Assembly: GCF_001968815.1 (NCBI RefSeq)
Contig: NZ_MIEQ01000018.1
Span: 93,883 to 157,882 of the forward strand
Length of the DNA stretch: 64,000 nucleotides
Direction: 5' to 3'
From: Motiliproteus sp. MSK22-1
GTDB taxonomy: Bacteria > Pseudomonadota > Gammaproteobacteria > Pseudomonadales > Balneatricaceae
Positions within the stretch are counted from its first letter, which is position 1. Each line of letters opens with the position of its first letter. The notes under the pieces are model-generated. The model was not told the DNA's origin, ran no database searches, and saw nothing but the letters and a program-made list of their open reading frames with translations. This document shows positions 1-8,377 of this stretch, piece by piece. The translations under genes were made by a program, and so were the position numbers.

Positions 1-48
1 TTAATCGCTGCGGTAAATGGCAGCAAATAAATGTATTTGGGAGTCATT

Positions 49-537
49 ATGCGCAACAGGCAATCGGGTTTTACCATTATCGAGCTGATTGTGGTTATAG
101 CTCTTCTGGGTATTCTTTCGGCGGTGGCACTACCGCGGTTTATTAACGTCACTGCAGAGGCTCATGATGCTGCGGTTGAAGGTGCTGGAGCAGGATTCGC
201 TACCGGTATTGCCCTGTTAAAAGCACAGACAGTCGCAAATGGAGACCTGGGTACGGCAACAGGCGTGGATTTTGATGGCAGCAGTATGCAGGTGAATGCT
301 TCAGGTTTTGCTGTTGGTGCATCAGGGGCTGCTTTATCAGTGACTGCTGCATCGTGCTTTGATATTTGGACGGGAATACTTCAAGGGACAGGTCCAGTTG
401 TGTCCACAACTTCTGGTGCAAATATTGATTACTTGGTGACCGCTGCAGACCCTGACTGCACCTATACGTATCAAAACGACAGCGGCCAGACTATTGTTTA
501 TGAATCTGACACTGGCAACGTAACCACCACACTCTAA
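49..537 (+). CDS. mshA: MSHA-type major pilin (MshA-like prepilin)
   Basis: Type IV prepilin of 162 aa, probably the shaft subunit of an MSHA-type surface pilus. The leader MRNRQSG is followed by FTIIELIVVIALLGIL, with the conserved Glu at mature position 5, so prepilin peptidase should cut after Gly7 and methylate Phe8. The hydrophobic helix spans about residues 8-29. Two C-terminal cysteines (in ASCFDIW and DPDCTYTY) are placed as in MSHA pilins and probably form a disulfide. I start at ATG 49 because GGGAG at 39-43 lies 5 nt upstream; an in-frame ATG at 31 lacks such a site. It lies just upstream of mshC, the usual mshA position. MshB cannot be excluded because the upstream genes are outside the window. 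Confidence 0.85.
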   Translation: MRNRQSGFTIIELIVVIALLGILSAVALPRFINVTAEAHDAAVEGAGAGFATGIALLKAQTVANGDLGTATGVDFDGSSMQVNASGFAVGASGAALSVTAASCFDIWTGILQGTGPVVSTTSGANIDYLVTAADPDCTYTYQNDSGQTIVYESDTGNVTTTL

Positions 538-587
538 GAACTGATGGGTAGAATTGCCCCATTTGTATGCTGATGCTCTACCAGCGA

Positions 588-1106
588 ATGACAAACCGAA
601 GCCAAGGCTTCACTCTGGTAGAGCTGATCAGTGTATTGTTAGTGCTTTCTATTGTTGCTGTCGTTGTATTGCCTCGTTTTACCGGAACCCAATCGTTTCA
701 AAATCGTCAGTTGCTGGATCAGCTTATAGCAATTACCCGCTTTTCCCAGCAATCCGCTCTAAGCCGCTATAATCACCAGATCACATTAAACTTAAGTCAA
801 CAGGCCGTATCAGGTGATTGGTTGTTCCGGGTGTTGGCTAATGATGGCTCTGGTGATATAGAACTAAAACGGTTGATTACCGAACGGGGCAGTGGAACGC
901 TCAGTTTGCTGTCACCCCAGACCGTTACAATTAATGCCTTAACAACCTTAAGCATCGGATTTGACAATCTGGGTAACATTACCGCTCCCCAGATTTCAGG
1001 CACCAACAGTAACCTGAGTTTTAATGCATCGGGACGGTTTTTCTGTATTTCTTTGGCAGGGTATGCTTATGAAGCCGCTAGCCAGGCTGACTGTGAAAAC
1101 AACTAG
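588..1106 (+). CDS. mshC: MSHA minor pseudopilin MshC-like
   Basis: Minor pilin-like protein of about 172 aa. A short leader (MTNRSQG) precedes FTLVELISVLLVLSIVAVVVLPRF, giving the prepilin peptidase site and Glu5. Two cysteines near the C terminus (FFCISL and QADCENN) resemble MshC. Minor pseudopilins are thought to prime or cap pilus assembly. An in-frame ATG at 567 is also possible; I chose 588 because a 7-residue leader is typical, but neither start has a clear ribosome-binding site. The gene's last 38 nt overlap the start of the next one, indicating translational coupling. Assignment to MshC rests on position between mshA and mshD as well as the sequence. Confidence 0.8.
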   Translation: MTNRSQGFTLVELISVLLVLSIVAVVVLPRFTGTQSFQNRQLLDQLIAITRFSQQSALSRYNHQITLNLSQQAVSGDWLFRVLANDGSGDIELKRLITERGSGTLSLLSPQTVTINALTTLSIGFDNLGNITAPQISGTNSNLSFNASGRFFCISLAGYAYEAASQADCENN

Positions 1107-1629
1107 CCCTGGTTTGAGCACTTCAGGTTTCACACTGGTGGAACTGGTGGTGACTATTGCGATTATGAGTATTGCGCTGTTGGGGGTGGCCTATTCCCTG
1201 CAATTTAGCGCCCAGCGCAGTGCTGACCCTTTGTGGCAGAGTAAAACTATCAAACTGGTTCAGGCCTATCTGGATGAGATTCTAACCAAACGTTATGACG
1301 AACTGACACCAATTGGTGGTGTGCCTGCTTGCTCCCTATGCTCTTCAACTCTGGGTACGGATGGCCCTGTTGGTACAGAAACCCGGGGTGGGGGAGCCAA
1401 CACCTTTGATGATGTGGATGATTATCATACGCTCAATAACAAACCACCAATTGATGCCGCCGGTAATCTGCGTTCGGAATATGCTAACTATCAGGTAGAG
1501 GTGAACGTCTCTTATGCAGGTAGCGCCCTGGGGTTAAGTAATAATCATTTTGCTAAAAAGATCGAAATTACCGTCACACCTCCCGGGCAACCTCCGTTGG
1601 TATTCAGTGTTTACCGGGGAAATTACTGA
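1069..1629 (+). CDS. mshD: MSHA minor pseudopilin MshD-like
   Basis: Prepilin-like protein of 186 aa. A 20-residue basic leader ending in Gly precedes FTLVELVVTIAIMSIALLGV. The segment RSADPLWQ followed by AYLDEILTKRYDE matches the conserved MshD pattern, where an RS.DP motif is followed by a DEI.....DE helix. Start ATG 1069 has AGGG at 1058-1061, 7 nt upstream; the in-frame ATG at 1063 is too close to that site. The start overlaps mshC by 38 nt and the stop overlaps the mshO start (TGATG), so the genes are translationally coupled. A minor-pilin role is inferred from the family. Confidence 0.82.
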   Translation: MKPLARLTVKTTSPGLSTSGFTLVELVVTIAIMSIALLGVAYSLQFSAQRSADPLWQSKTIKLVQAYLDEILTKRYDELTPIGGVPACSLCSSTLGTDGPVGTETRGGGANTFDDVDDYHTLNNKPPIDAAGNLRSEYANYQVEVNVSYAGSALGLSNNHFAKKIEITVTPPGQPPLVFSVYRGNY

Positions 1630-2465
1630 TGTCTTTTTCCCGGCAGTACCCTTTCAATCAGGGATTTACCCTGATTGAACTGATCATCGCTATCGTAATC
1701 ATGGGTATTCTGTCTTTTGGTACCGTGCAGTTTATGCTAAATACCAGCGATGCTTATGATCAAACAGCGCGCCGCGATCAACTGGCTTCTGCAGGTCGAG
1801 TCGCCATAGAAAAAATGAGTCGAGAAATTAGAAACGCACTACCTAATAGTGCTCGGGTCGCCTCTAACTGCATCGAATTTGTCCCGGTACTGGGAGGCTC
1901 CAGCTATATCAGCATACCGACTCAGACTGCCTCAAGTTCATTGTCTTCCTTTGTCTCCGTGCCTTTTTCTTCTGGCTCGATACCCTCAATTATTGGTCGA
2001 GCGGCGGTTTATCCGCTAAACGTGGCAGATATCTACCAGCTGACAGCTCCTTCAGTGATTTCACCCCAGATCAGTACGGCTTCCTCGGCTCTGGTCAGTA
2101 GCAGTACTGCAGTGTCAGTGGCCTGGGCAAGTCCGCATCAGTTTTTGACGGAGTCTCCCACAAAACGCTGGTTTATGGTGGATACCCCGACTAGTTTTTG
2201 TTTAGTCGCTGGAAACCTCTATCGCTATCATGGCGGCAGTTACGGGTTTGAAGCCACTCAGCCTACTTCGGACTCAACACTACCAATAAGCGTAGCGACC
2301 GGGCGTACTTTGCTCGCTACTCAAGTTTCCAGTGAAGGGGCTCCCTTTACCGTTGTTGCTGCCACCTTGCAACGTAATGCCATGGTTCAGATTGATTTGT
2401 CATTTACTGAGCTGGGAGAAGGTATTCGCATCAATCATGAGGTGCAGCTACGTAATGTTCCTTAG
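1629..2465 (+). CDS. mshO: MSHA pseudopilin MshO-like
   Basis: Large pseudopilin of 278 aa. The leader ends in NQG and is followed by FTLIELIIAIVIMGILSFGTVQF, with Glu5 present. The ARRDQLASAGRVAIEKMSREIRNALP stretch after the N-terminal helix (here given as its key residues RDQL, EKMSREIRNALP) is typical of MshO and PilW-like proteins. The rest is Ser/Thr-rich with two Cys (SNCIEF, TSFCLV). Its start overlaps the mshD stop and its end overlaps mshP, so it is inside one operon. Its likely role is in the pilus tip or assembly-priming complex, inferred from family and position. Confidence 0.82.
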   Translation: MSFSRQYPFNQGFTLIELIIAIVIMGILSFGTVQFMLNTSDAYDQTARRDQLASAGRVAIEKMSREIRNALPNSARVASNCIEFVPVLGGSSYISIPTQTASSSLSSFVSVPFSSGSIPSIIGRAAVYPLNVADIYQLTAPSVISPQISTASSALVSSSTAVSVAWASPHQFLTESPTKRWFMVDTPTSFCLVAGNLYRYHGGSYGFEATQPTSDSTLPISVATGRTLLATQVSSEGAPFTVVAATLQRNAMVQIDLSFTELGEGIRINHEVQLRNVP

Positions 2466-2904
2466 GTCTCGAAAAAAGAGCAGCTGGCCTGTTCAGCAAC
2501 TACAATCTCTGGGAGCCAGAAAACAAAAAGGGCTGGGCCTGGTCGCCGCGATTTTTGTCATTACGGTGATGGCATTGATAGCTGTCGGCATCAGTAATCT
2601 TGTAGTGACCGGCCAACAATCCTATGGGCATGAGGTGCTTTCTACCCGTGCTTTTCTGGCGGCTGAGAGTGGTGCACAACTAACGGTTAACGCAGTTATC
2701 CCTCCTTCTGGGGTAGGTACTTGTGCAGCAACTTCGACGGAAACTTTTACAGTGGAAGGTCTAAATGGCTGTAGCGCACTCACTAGCTGCTCACAGCTAG
2801 GGCCTATTGATGGCATCACTTACTATGATATATCTAGCGAAGGACGTTGCGGAAGCGGAGTTGACCAAGCTATTAGAAGAGTTGTTCTGAGAGTTCAGCA
2901 ATAG
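2455..2904 (+). CDS. mshP: MSHA biogenesis protein MshP-like
   Basis: Protein of about 149 aa with one N-terminal hydrophobic helix (KGLGLVAAIFVITVMALIAVGI) and then TRAFLAAESGAQL, the PilX/MshP-type signature. Glu5 of classical pilins is missing, as usual for this family. Several Cys lie in the C-terminal half (GTCAATS, GCSALTSC, GRCGSG). I chose ATG 2455, which overlaps the end of mshO; GAGG lies at 2439-2442. It is the last pilin-like gene. The large mshQ gene that often follows is absent, and a PilZ gene is found there instead. Confidence 0.75.
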   Translation: MFLRSRKKSSWPVQQLQSLGARKQKGLGLVAAIFVITVMALIAVGISNLVVTGQQSYGHEVLSTRAFLAAESGAQLTVNAVIPPSGVGTCAATSTETFTVEGLNGCSALTSCSQLGPIDGITYYDISSEGRCGSGVDQAIRRVVLRVQQ

Positions 2905-2982
2905 AGGCTAACTGGTCCGCTCTAACCTGCTTCTACATGCTATAGTGTATTTTTACAGTGTTTCCTGTTTTGGAGGTAGGCC

Positions 2983-3378
2983 GTGGTAACTATGGATGAT
3001 CAGCAGTCTGAGAGGCGCCGTTTTACCCGGGTCTCATTTGACGCCAAGACTGAGCTGCGTCAGGGAGATAATTCCTGGACCGTTGAATTGGTGGATATTT
3101 CCCTGCACGGTCTGCTGGTAAAGCAGCCACAGGATCTATGTGCCGACATGGGGGCAGATTTCAAGGCAGTGGTTTATTTGGCGGGTGGAGAGATTATGCT
3201 GGAGCTGCCGGTAAAGCTAGCCAGAATTCATCCACCCTATTTGGGCTTGGTATGTGGAGCCGTTGAACTGGAAAGTATCAGTCATTTGCGTCGTTTAATT
3301 GAGCTGAATCTGGGCGATCCTGATCTTCTCGACAGGGAGCTGGAGCATCTGGTTGAAGATGCGTCTGATAAAGGCTGA
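2983..3378 (+). CDS. PilZ domain protein, likely c-di-GMP effector
   Basis: Single-domain PilZ protein of 131 aa. Residues 11-16 (RRRFTR) carry the arginine motif and DISLHGLLV (about residues 38-46) matches the D/N-x-S-x-x-G motif. These two motifs contact cyclic di-GMP in PilZ proteins. There is no other domain or membrane segment, so it should be a soluble receptor that acts through a partner. GTG 2983 is the likely start because GGAGG at 2972-2976 lies 6 nt upstream; ATG 2992 is too far from it. It is 78 nt downstream of mshP, so co-transcription with the pilus genes and a role in controlling the pilus are plausible but inferred. Confidence 0.85.
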   Translation: MVTMDDQQSERRRFTRVSFDAKTELRQGDNSWTVELVDISLHGLLVKQPQDLCADMGADFKAVVYLAGGEIMLELPVKLARIHPPYLGLVCGAVELESISHLRRLIELNLGDPDLLDRELEHLVEDASDKG

Positions 3379-3441
3379 GTTACCCTGGGGATTGAAGCGA
3401 TACTTGTGCAGCAAGAGTCGCCGTTTTCGATACACGAATTG

Positions 3442-3512
3442 CTGGCTTTGAAACGAGCCAGTTTATTTCAGAGGTAGCTGGTGGCAACTGTCTTGTCACC
3501 AGTCACGTTTTT
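3442..3512 (+). terminator. Tandem hairpins ending the msh-PilZ operon
   Basis: Two hairpins lie between the PilZ gene and radA. The first pairs CTGGCT (3442-3447) with AGCCAG (3456-3461) and is followed by TTTATTTC. The second pairs CTGGTGGCAA (3478-3487) with TTGTCACCAG (3493-3502), one G-T wobble, with TTTTT at 3508-3512. Both read as plus-strand terminators. Confidence 0.65.
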
Positions 3513-3534
3513 CCAACCAGTCTGATGTTACTAG

Positions 3535-4902
3535 TCAGATTGCATCCAATGCCTGATTGAGGTGCTCAACGGCGATAACTTCCATTCCTGTTGGCAGTTC
3601 TTTCGGGCAATTGGCTTTGGGCACAATAGCCCTTTTGAAACCATGTTTGGCAGCTTCCCTGATTCGTTCCTGGCCACTGGGAACCGGGCGTATTTCGCCG
3701 GACAGTCCAACTTCACCAAAGACCACAAGATCTAAGGGTAGAGGGCGATCTCTTAGACTGGATACGATCGATAGCAGCAGTGCCAGGTCCGCGCTGGTTT
3801 CTAAAACTTTAACTCCCCCGACAACGTTAACAAAAACATCCTGATCACCGGTATGGAGTCCGCCGTGGCGGTGCAAGACTGCAAGCAGCATAGCCAGTCG
3901 GTTGGAATCCAGTCCCACAGCGATACGTCTTGGATTGCTCATATGACTTTCATCTACCAACGCCTGAACTTCCACCAGCATGGGGCGGGTTCCCTCCCAG
4001 ATAACCATGACTAAACTACCAGAGTTTGGTTGTTGAGAGCGATTCAGAAAGATAGCGCTGGGATTTTTCACTTCCTTGAGACCTTCCTCAAGCATGGCAA
4101 AAACACCGAGCTCATTGACAGCACCGAAGCGGTTTTTTTGTCCCCGAAGGGTCCGAAAACGGCTGTCGTGACTGCCTTCAAGAAGTAATGAGCAATCGAT
4201 CATATGCTCCAGTACCTTTGGACCTGCCAGGGAGCCATCCTTGGTGACGTGACCGACTAAAAAAAGTACGGTATGGGTTTGCTTGGCATAGCGGGTCAGG
4301 TAGGCGGCACTTTCCCTGACCTGGGATACGCTGCCGGGTGCTGATTGCACGTCAGCCATATGAACAACCTGTATCGAGTCCACCACCATGACTTTCGGTT
4401 GATGGGTTTGAGCTATCTGGCAAATTGATTCAACACTGGTTTCAGACAGCATCTTTAATTTATCAGTCGGTAATCCTAGCCGCTGTGCCCGCAGGGCTAC
4501 CTGTTGCAATGATTCTTCCCCGGTGATGTAAAGCGCCTCCATGGACTCAGCCAGTTTGCATAGGGTTTGCAGTAACAATGTGCTTTTTCCGGCGCCAGGA
4601 TTACCACCGATCAGTATGGCAGACCCCGGTACCAATCCACCTCCCAGAACTCTATCCAGTTCAGAACTGGATGTGCTGAAGCGGGGGAGATCAGCCAGAT
4701 CAACTTCTGCCAGCCGTTGTACCTCTGTCTGTTGGCCGGCGGTTCCTGCATAACCATCAAATCGCTGGTTGGCAGCTTTTTGGGTGCCGAGGCGAATTTC
4801 GGTCAGGGTATTCCAGGCTCCGCAGTCACTGCACTGGCCCTGCCATTTACTGTAATCTGATCCGCAATCGTTGCAGACATAAGCGGTTTTTTGTTTGGCC
4901 AT
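3535..4902 (-). CDS. radA: DNA repair protein RadA (Sms)
   Basis: RadA/Sms, 455 aa, a RecA-related ATPase and branch-migration helicase for homologous recombination and repair. An N-terminal four-cysteine zinc finger uses C10, C13, C24 and C27. The Walker A motif GNPGAGKS is near residues 100-107, and the RadA signature KNRFG is at 256-260. The C-terminal third is the Lon-protease-like domain (VGGVKVLETSADLALLL, GEVGLSGEIRPV). Length and domain order are complete for the family. It converges on the msh/PilZ operon and is divergent from metY across 239 bp. The ribosome-binding site is weak. Confidence 0.97.
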   Translation of the reverse strand: MAKQKTAYVCNDCGSDYSKWQGQCSDCGAWNTLTEIRLGTQKAANQRFDGYAGTAGQQTEVQRLAEVDLADLPRFSTSSSELDRVLGGGLVPGSAILIGGNPGAGKSTLLLQTLCKLAESMEALYITGEESLQQVALRAQRLGLPTDKLKMLSETSVESICQIAQTHQPKVMVVDSIQVVHMADVQSAPGSVSQVRESAAYLTRYAKQTHTVLFLVGHVTKDGSLAGPKVLEHMIDCSLLLEGSHDSRFRTLRGQKNRFGAVNELGVFAMLEEGLKEVKNPSAIFLNRSQQPNSGSLVMVIWEGTRPMLVEVQALVDESHMSNPRRIAVGLDSNRLAMLLAVLHRHGGLHTGDQDVFVNVVGGVKVLETSADLALLLSIVSSLRDRPLPLDLVVFGEVGLSGEIRPVPSGQERIREAAKHGFKRAIVPKANCPKELPTGMEVIAVEHLNQALDAI

Positions 4903-5030
4903 AGTAAAGAAAGTCTTTCGCAGGATGTGGATAAGTTTGCGGCATCAGCATAAATGGGTGATTCCAAGAATTTCAGAGCCTGTTAAATGAGCCGCGCTGA
5001 GTCTGTACCGCCTGATCAGGATAAAAAGTG

Positions 5031-5059
5031 TTGCCAAATTGATGGAATGGGATGATAAC
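5031..5059 (+). promoter_or_regulatory. Putative sigma-70 promoter of metY
   Basis: TTGCCA (5031-5036), a 17-nt spacer and GATAAC (5054-5059) lie about 80 nt before the metY start in the radA-metY gap. Matches are 5/6 and 4/6. This is judged from sequence only. Confidence 0.35.
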
Positions 5060-5141
5060 ACGATCAGAATTAAGCTAGTCTACGAGTTCTCTGACAAACA
5101 CTTCTGATAATCAAACCAACGAATATGAGTGGCAGTCTATT

Positions 5142-6419
5142 ATGAAATTAGAAACCCAAGCGATACACAGCGGCTATCAGCCCGATCCTACTACTAATGC
5201 GGTAGCTGTCCCGTTATACCAGACCACCTCCTATGCTTTCGACAGTACTCAGCATGGGGCAGATCTTTTTGACCTGAAGGTGGAGGGTAATATCTACACC
5301 CGCATTATGAATCCGACCACGGCAGTCCTTGAGCAGCGCGTTGCCGAAATGGAGGGCGGTATTGGTGCTTTGGCACTGGCCTCGGGTATGGCTGCCATTA
5401 CCTATGCGATTCAGACCATAGCGGAAGCGGGTGATAACATTGTCAGTATCAACAAGCTTTATGGTGGCACTTATAACCTGTTTGCTCATACTTTCCCTAA
5501 GCAGGGGATTGACGTGAGGATGGCCCCTCATGATGACTTTGCTGCGCTTGAAGCTCTCATTGATGATCGCACCAAAGCGGTGTTCTGTGAGTCTATAGGA
5601 AACCCCTTGGGCAACGTGGTGGATATTGAAGCGCTGGCTGAGGTTGCTCATCGTCACGGTGTTCCGCTGATTGTTGATAATACAGTAGCCACTCCATGCC
5701 TGCTAAAGCCATTTGAGTACGGTGCCGATATAGTCGTCCACTCTCTGACAAAGTATATTGGAGGTCACGGCACATCAATCGGTGGGGTCGTGGTTGACTC
5801 TGGAAAATTTCCCTGGGCCGACCATAAAGATCGCTTTCCAGTGCTGAACGAGCCTGATCCCTCTTATCATGGAGTGGTTTATACAGAGGCTCTGGGAGCT
5901 GCTGCATTTATTGGTCGCTGTCGTGTTGTTCCCCTTCGTAATACCGGTGCTGCCATTTCTCCCTTTAATGCATTCCTGATTTTGCAGGGCATTGAAACGC
6001 TGCCACTACGTATGGAGCGCCATTGTGATAATGCCATGGCGGTTGCTCAGTTCCTGGCCCAGCAAGAGCAGGTGGCCTGGGTGAACTATGCGGGGCTTGA
6101 AGGGAATGCAGGTTATGAGTTGGCACAACGCTATGTTGATGGAAAGCCTTCAGGAATTCTCAGTTTTGGCATCAAAGGTGGTGCTGAAGCAGGAGCCCGG
6201 TTTATTGATGCACTTCAGTTGGTAACCCGGTTGGTTAATATTGGCGATGCGAAGTCACTCGCCTGTCATCCTGCCAGTACAACGCATCGACAGCTGTCAG
6301 GTGATGAATTGGTTGCTGCGGGTGTCAGTGAAGATATGGTTCGTCTGTCGGTCGGTATTGAGCACATTGATGATATTCTGGCGGATATTACCCAAGCTTT
6401 GGAAGCTTCGAAGGGGTAA
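5142..6419 (+). CDS. metY: O-acetylhomoserine sulfhydrylase (MetY)
   Basis: PLP-dependent enzyme of the Cys/Met metabolism family, 425 aa. It should make homocysteine from O-acetylhomoserine and sulfide in methionine synthesis. The PLP lysine is K204 in SLTKYIGGHG. Family signatures include YTRIMNPTT and the SGMAAI turn near the phosphate site. The length of about 425 residues and the segment DRFPVLNEPDPSYHG fit the MetY subgroup better than the shorter MetB/MetZ enzymes of about 390-400 aa. It is a single gene with its own putative promoter and a strong terminator. Methionine gamma-lyase is a less likely alternative because of length and the MetY-type insertions. Confidence 0.9.
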   Translation: MKLETQAIHSGYQPDPTTNAVAVPLYQTTSYAFDSTQHGADLFDLKVEGNIYTRIMNPTTAVLEQRVAEMEGGIGALALASGMAAITYAIQTIAEAGDNIVSINKLYGGTYNLFAHTFPKQGIDVRMAPHDDFAALEALIDDRTKAVFCESIGNPLGNVVDIEALAEVAHRHGVPLIVDNTVATPCLLKPFEYGADIVVHSLTKYIGGHGTSIGGVVVDSGKFPWADHKDRFPVLNEPDPSYHGVVYTEALGAAAFIGRCRVVPLRNTGAAISPFNAFLILQGIETLPLRMERHCDNAMAVAQFLAQQEQVAWVNYAGLEGNAGYELAQRYVDGKPSGILSFGIKGGAEAGARFIDALQLVTRLVNIGDAKSLACHPASTTHRQLSGDELVAAGVSEDMVRLSVGIEHIDDILADITQALEASKG

Positions 6420-6521
6420 TTCACTCAAAGAATCTGTATCCAGCTATAGAATATTGGAACAGATAGACAACAGGAACAGCTCGTGGCTAATCAGTAGCCT
6501 ATGATAACCGTGCAGTTAATA

Positions 6522-6547
6522 AAACCCGGCAATTGCCGGGTTTTTGT
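6522..6547. terminator. Bidirectional terminator between metY and maeB
   Basis: AAACCCGGC pairs with GCCGGGTTT around an AATT loop, with a T tract downstream on the plus strand and an A tract (T on the minus strand) at the other side. It lies between the convergent metY and maeB genes and should serve both. Confidence 0.85.
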
Positions 6548-6561
6548 CAGCTTGTATCTGG

Positions 6562-7833
6562 TCAGATTTCGCTAACATCCTTGATTGGATAATGAGCAGG
6601 ATAAGGAAGTTTCGCCACACCAACATCAACGGCTGCTTTAGCCACCGCTGCTGAAACACGGCCTAACAGCCGAGGGTCATTTGGTTTGGGGATGATGTAT
6701 TTCGGACCGAATTCCAGCGAATCAATGCCTTCGTAGGAATCTACAACCTCCTGAGGTACCGGTTCTTTAGCCAGTTCGGCGATTGCCTGAACAGCGGCAC
6801 ACTTCATTTCATGAGTAATGTGACGAGCACGAACATCCATAGCGCCCCTGAAAATATAGGGGAAGCAGAGTACATTGTTGACCTGATTGGGGTAATCCGA
6901 GCGGCCGGTAGCCATAATCACATCGTCGCGGGTGGCGTGAACCAATGAAGGTTTAATTTCAGGGTCTGGGTTGGCGCAGGCAAAGACGATAGGGTTTACT
7001 GCCATCTTCTTGAGCTGCTCTGCAGAAAGCATATTTGGTCCAGCTAAGCCCAGGAATACGTCTGCGCCTTCAATAGCGTCGTCCAGAGTGCGCAGATCGG
7101 TGTTGATTGCAGCAAACATGGCTTTTTCTGGCGTCAGGTCACCACGGCAGTCGTGAATGACACCACGGCGATCCACCACAATAATGTTATGACGACGGAT
7201 ACCAGAGCTTATTAACAAACGTAAGCAAGCCGTTGCGGCAGCTCCGGCGCCGAGGCAGACAACTTTGGCTTCTTCCAGGCTCTTACCGGCCAGCTCAATT
7301 GCGTTAATCATACCGGCGGCCGTGACTATGGCGGTACCGTGCTGATCATCATGGAACACAGGGATATCACAGCGCTCAATCAGCTGCCGCTCAATCTCAA
7401 AACATTCTGGAGCTTTGATATCTTCAAGGTTGATACCGCCGAAGGAGCAAGCGATACGAGCAACGGTATCGATAAACGCCTGGGGACTTTCGTTGTCCAC
7501 TTCAATGTCGATAGAGTCCAGGCCGGCAAAACGTTTGAATAACAGCGCTTTTCCTTCCATGACGGGTTTACTGGCCAGGGGGCCAAGGTTTCCGAGACCT
7601 AGAATCGCAGATCCGTTGGAGATAACGGCGACCAGGTTTCCCTTGGCTGTATAACGGTAAGCATCATCCGGGTTTTCGGCAATAGCTCTTACCGGCTCGG
7701 CTACGCCAGGGCTGTAAGCCAAGGACAGGTCGTCTGCAGTTTCAGCCGGTGTAGTCAGTTCTATGCTGATTTTTCCGGGCTTGGGGTATTCGTGATAGTC
7801 GAGGGCACGCCTCTTCAGGTCTTGTTCGGTCAT
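6562..7833 (-). CDS. maeB: Malic enzyme (MaeB type, short form)
   Basis: Malate dehydrogenase (oxaloacetate-decarboxylating), 423 aa. It converts malate to pyruvate and CO2, probably with NADP. Visible motifs are LAYSPGVAEP, the lysine-containing TAKGNLVAVISNGSA, the metal-binding FHDDQHGTA and the nucleotide fold LGAGAAATA. It is the short form that lacks the C-terminal phosphotransacetylase-like domain of the roughly 760-aa E. coli MaeB, as in Pseudomonas. It lies upstream of rpmE and priA, the same neighbourhood as in Pseudomonas. A promoter with an overlapping GGTCAGACC dyad is just upstream. NAD versus NADP preference cannot be settled by eye. Confidence 0.93.
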   Translation of the reverse strand: MTEQDLKRRALDYHEYPKPGKISIELTTPAETADDLSLAYSPGVAEPVRAIAENPDDAYRYTAKGNLVAVISNGSAILGLGNLGPLASKPVMEGKALLFKRFAGLDSIDIEVDNESPQAFIDTVARIACSFGGINLEDIKAPECFEIERQLIERCDIPVFHDDQHGTAIVTAAGMINAIELAGKSLEEAKVVCLGAGAAATACLRLLISSGIRRHNIIVVDRRGVIHDCRGDLTPEKAMFAAINTDLRTLDDAIEGADVFLGLAGPNMLSAEQLKKMAVNPIVFACANPDPEIKPSLVHATRDDVIMATGRSDYPNQVNNVLCFPYIFRGAMDVRARHITHEMKCAAVQAIAELAKEPVPQEVVDSYEGIDSLEFGPKYIIPKPNDPRLLGRVSAAVAKAAVDVGVAKLPYPAHYPIKDVSEI

Positions 7834-7869
7834 GCTCGTTTTCCAACTCGGTTAAAATTTGGGCAGGCA

Positions 7870-7898
7870 ATCATATACGAAAGTCTATATGGCCTCAA
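7870..7898 (-). promoter_or_regulatory. Putative maeB promoter
   Basis: On the minus strand TTGAGG (7893-7898), a 17-nt spacer and TATGAT (7870-7875) form a sigma-70-like promoter 37 nt before the maeB start. Matches are 4/6 and 5/6. Confidence 0.5.
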
Positions 7899-7919
7899 GT
7901 GGTCAGACCGCTGGAGGCC
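7891..7919. promoter_or_regulatory. FadR/GntR-like operator dyad on the maeB promoter
   Basis: A dyad with core GGTCAGACC (7901-7909) sits in AAGTGGTCAGACCGCTG (7897-7913), and outer arms GGCCTC (7891-7896) and GAGGCC (7914-7919) extend it. The core looks like FadR/PdhR-type GntR-family operators (TGGT-N3-ACC). It overlaps the putative -35 box of maeB, as expected for a repressor site. The regulator is not identified. Confidence 0.4.
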
Positions 7920-7948
7920 TTGAAATTCGTGGGTTAGAGCGGATTTTG

Positions 7949-7968
7949 CTGTCTAAAAAAATAGACAG
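7949..7968. repeat. Inverted repeat CTGTCTA-N6-TAGACAG
   Basis: A perfect 7-bp dyad with an A6 spacer lies about 120 bp upstream of maeB. It has no obvious match to a named operator. It could be a transcription-factor site or a weak hairpin. Confidence 0.4.
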
Positions 7969-8073
7969 AGGTTGAGGGATATAGAACAGTCAGGTTGTAA
8001 ATACAGAGGTGGAAACTGACTTTTGGGATAGCTTTTTGCCGGAGTTAAAAAAACTAACTCGTTGTTCAGAAAA

Positions 8074-8100
8074 CAAAAAAGGCACTTAAAAAGTGCCTTT
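8074..8100 (-). terminator. Rho-independent terminator of rpmE
   Basis: On the minus strand AAAGGCACTT pairs with AAGTGCCTTT around a 3-nt loop and is followed by a T6 tract (A6 on the plus strand at 8075-8080). It lies about 35 nt after the rpmE stop. Confidence 0.85.
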
Positions 8101-8133
8101 TCTCAATTCATCAAGTCTGGCTTGATGGTGCGA

Positions 8134-8349
8134 TTACTTGCTCAGGCTGCGACCGCCGAAACGCTTGTTGAAGCGATCGATACGACCACCTGTATCCAGA
8201 ACTTTCTGCTTACCGGTGTAGAATGGGTGACAGGCACCACATACGTCGATGTGGATATCTTTGCAGATAGTGGATTTGGTTTTTACTACATTTCCGCAGC
8301 TGCAAGTGGCGGTAATGTCTTCATACTTAGGGTGAATTCCGTCTTTCAT
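8134..8349 (-). CDS. rpmE: 50S ribosomal protein L31 (zinc-binding form)
   Basis: Ribosomal protein bL31, 71 aa, of the large subunit. The start MKDGIHPKY and the tail RFNKRFGG are typical. Cys16, Cys18, Cys37 and Cys40 are all present, so this is the zinc-containing C+ paralogue rather than the zinc-independent YkgM type. The reading frame is open for 23 more codons upstream, but the conserved N terminus begins at ATG 8349 with AGAGG 10 nt upstream. It is divergent from priA as in many gammaproteobacteria. A structured leader lies upstream (see 8378-8456). Confidence 0.97.
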   Translation of the reverse strand: MKDGIHPKYEDITATCSCGNVVKTKSTICKDIHIDVCGACHPFYTGKQKVLDTGGRIDRFNKRFGGRSLSK

Positions 8350-8377
8350 CAGACTGTGACCTCTGTCTATTTTAATC

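Noticed and set aside
1..48. Tail of an upstream gene before mshA
   Set aside because: Too short to identify; any upstream msh gene lies outside the window.
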